Positions 6,172-6,920 of a stretch of 6,920 nucleotides of DNA are shown one piece after another. Each line of letters opens with the position of its first letter. The first letter of the stretch is position 1. The position numbers and the translations under genes are program-made. Origin of the DNA: Planctomycetota bacterium (GTDB lineage: Bacteria > Planctomycetota > Planctomycetia > Planctomycetales > Planctomycetaceae); NCBI GenBank assembly GCA_013151585.1, contig JAADHY010000036.1, forward strand, positions 1 through 6,920, written 5' to 3'. The notes beneath the pieces are model-generated. The model was not told where the DNA came from. It was given only the letters and a program-made list of their open reading frames with translations, and made no database searches.

Positions 6172-6675
6172 ATGCGTCCGCAACCGTTCTTTGATCTGGA
6201 CAAGATGAACCTGGATTTCGAGAACCCGCTGTTCGATATCCACGAAATCCGACGCATCAACCCGCAACGCCATGAAATGGAACAACTGACGGCGGTCGTT
6301 TACGTCGACACAGAAACGCACAGCGCCATCGGATACAAGGACGTGACGGAAAAGGAGTTCTGGTCCGAGGGGCACATGCCGGGCTTCCCACTGATGCCGG
6401 GAGTGATCATGTGTGAATGTGCCGCGCAATTGGCCGCATTCTACGCCCGCAAGTACGATTTGCTCGGCGGCGACTTCCTTGGCTTCGGCGGCTTGGACGA
6501 TGTTCGGTTCCGCAAGCCGGTCATTCCTCCGTGCCGCTTGGTCTTGATGGCTCGGATGCAACGGATGCGGAAGCACAGGGCTGAGTTTGCATTCCAGGGC
6601 TATGTCGATGGCCAATTGGTGTTTCACGGAACGATGATCGGTGTGCCCATCAATCGTGGCCAGGAAATCGATTAG
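6172..6675 (+). CDS. FabZ-like hotdog-fold 3-hydroxyacyl-ACP dehydratase
   Basis: FabZ enzymes remove water from (3R)-hydroxyacyl-ACP in fatty acid elongation. This 167-residue protein carries the catalytic block DVTEKEFWSEGHMPGFPLMPGVIMCECAAQLAAF (57-90): H68 corresponds to the catalytic His of HFPG and E82 to the Glu of the central helix. FDIHEIRRINPQRH (21-34) corresponds to the N-terminal I-x-LPHRYPF motif but is altered, and the usual LLVDR is replaced by LTAVVYVDTE. GGLDDVRFRKPVIPPCRL (106-122) matches the typical KFRxPVxPGD strand. It is therefore a divergent member, perhaps a planctomycete-type FabZ or an enzyme for another acyl chain, so I give no symbol. The ATG at 6172 has AGGGAG ten bases upstream and lies 18 bases after the HAD stop. 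An ATG at 6162 is in another frame. Coupling with the next gene is complete: TAG is followed immediately by ATG. Confidence 0.87.
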   Translation: MRPQPFFDLDKMNLDFENPLFDIHEIRRINPQRHEMEQLTAVVYVDTETHSAIGYKDVTEKEFWSEGHMPGFPLMPGVIMCECAAQLAAFYARKYDLLGGDFLGFGGLDDVRFRKPVIPPCRLVLMARMQRMRKHRAEFAFQGYVDGQLVFHGTMIGVPINRGQEID

Positions 6676-6920
6676 ATGCCCGATCCGATGCGACGGGAAC
6701 CTCCTGCGGATCTTTTCCCCTACTTCCTCACGCTGAACGACCTGCCCGGTCCGCTGGATTGGTCCGAGTTCTTCGGGAACGAGAACCCGGTTGAGCTGGA
6801 CGTGGGATGCGGCCGCGGGCTTTTTTTGATCCGAGCCAGCCTGGCCAATCCGCACATCAACTATTTGGGCATCGAGCTGGACTTTAAGGAAGGCCGCCGA
6901 GCGGCTCGTCGGCTGATGAA
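6676..6920 (+). CDS. trmB: tRNA (guanine-N7-)-methyltransferase, N-terminal 81 residues (cut by right edge)
   Basis: TrmB uses S-adenosylmethionine to methylate N7 of G46 in the variable loop of many tRNAs. The sequence shows the family-specific motif I, PVELDVGCGRGLFLIRAS (38-55), matching the LEIGcGkG block that binds S-adenosylmethionine, followed by NPHINYLGIELDFKEGRRAARR (58-79), where the NYLGIE acidic residue contacts the ribose. The frame is open to the window edge; a full TrmB is usually 200-240 residues, so most of the protein lies outside. The start at 6676 directly follows the stop of the FabZ-like gene, and AGGA (6662-6665) sits inside that gene at suitable spacing; an internal ATG at 6688 is an alternative. 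The zero-base gap implies translational coupling. The N-terminus (LFPYFLTLNDLPGPLDWSEFFG) is family-typical in place but not distinctive. Confidence 0.9.
   Translation, partial: MPDPMRREPPADLFPYFLTLNDLPGPLDWSEFFGNENPVELDVGCGRGLFLIRASLANPHINYLGIELDFKEGRRAARRLM

Noticed and set aside
6148..6855. Minus-strand open frame of 235 codons
   Set aside because: It is antisense to the FabZ-like and trmB genes, both identified by strong motifs.

Overview
The window looks like chromosomal DNA from a G+C-rich bacterium. A planctomycete of the Pirellula/Rhodopirellula type is my best inference, from divergent versions of core genes, a secreted protein of unknown family, weak Shine-Dalgarno use on part of the genes, and intergenic palindromes built around GCTAGC. 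The taxonomic call is inference, not proof. There are no rRNA or tRNA genes, CRISPR arrays, transposases or phage genes.

The left half is read on the minus strand. It holds the 5' two thirds of ribF (FMN/FAD synthesis, cut by the left edge), a small stand-alone MNT-type nucleotidyltransferase without a visible HEPN partner, and a 559-residue exported protein of unknown function. A doubtful short gene follows (3361-3702). The right half is read on the plus strand: a hemolysin III/PAQR-type seven-helix membrane protein, a 548-base non-coding stretch full of inverted and direct repeats, then a tight three-gene run. That run is a HAD-fold protein, a FabZ-like hotdog dehydratase 18 bases later, and trmB, whose ATG directly follows the dehydratase stop codon; trmB is cut by the right edge.

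The two halves diverge from the 3703-3958 gap. The 5191-6920 run is almost certainly one transcription unit. A hairpin followed by six T residues (5104-5150) just before it either ends upstream transcription or forms part of its leader.

I do not see a complete new defence or biosynthetic system. The most notable points are the HAD-fold protein with Asn where the catalytic nucleophile Asp should be, its linkage to an atypical FabZ-like enzyme, and the GCTAGC-centred repeat family, which appears in both large intergenic regions.
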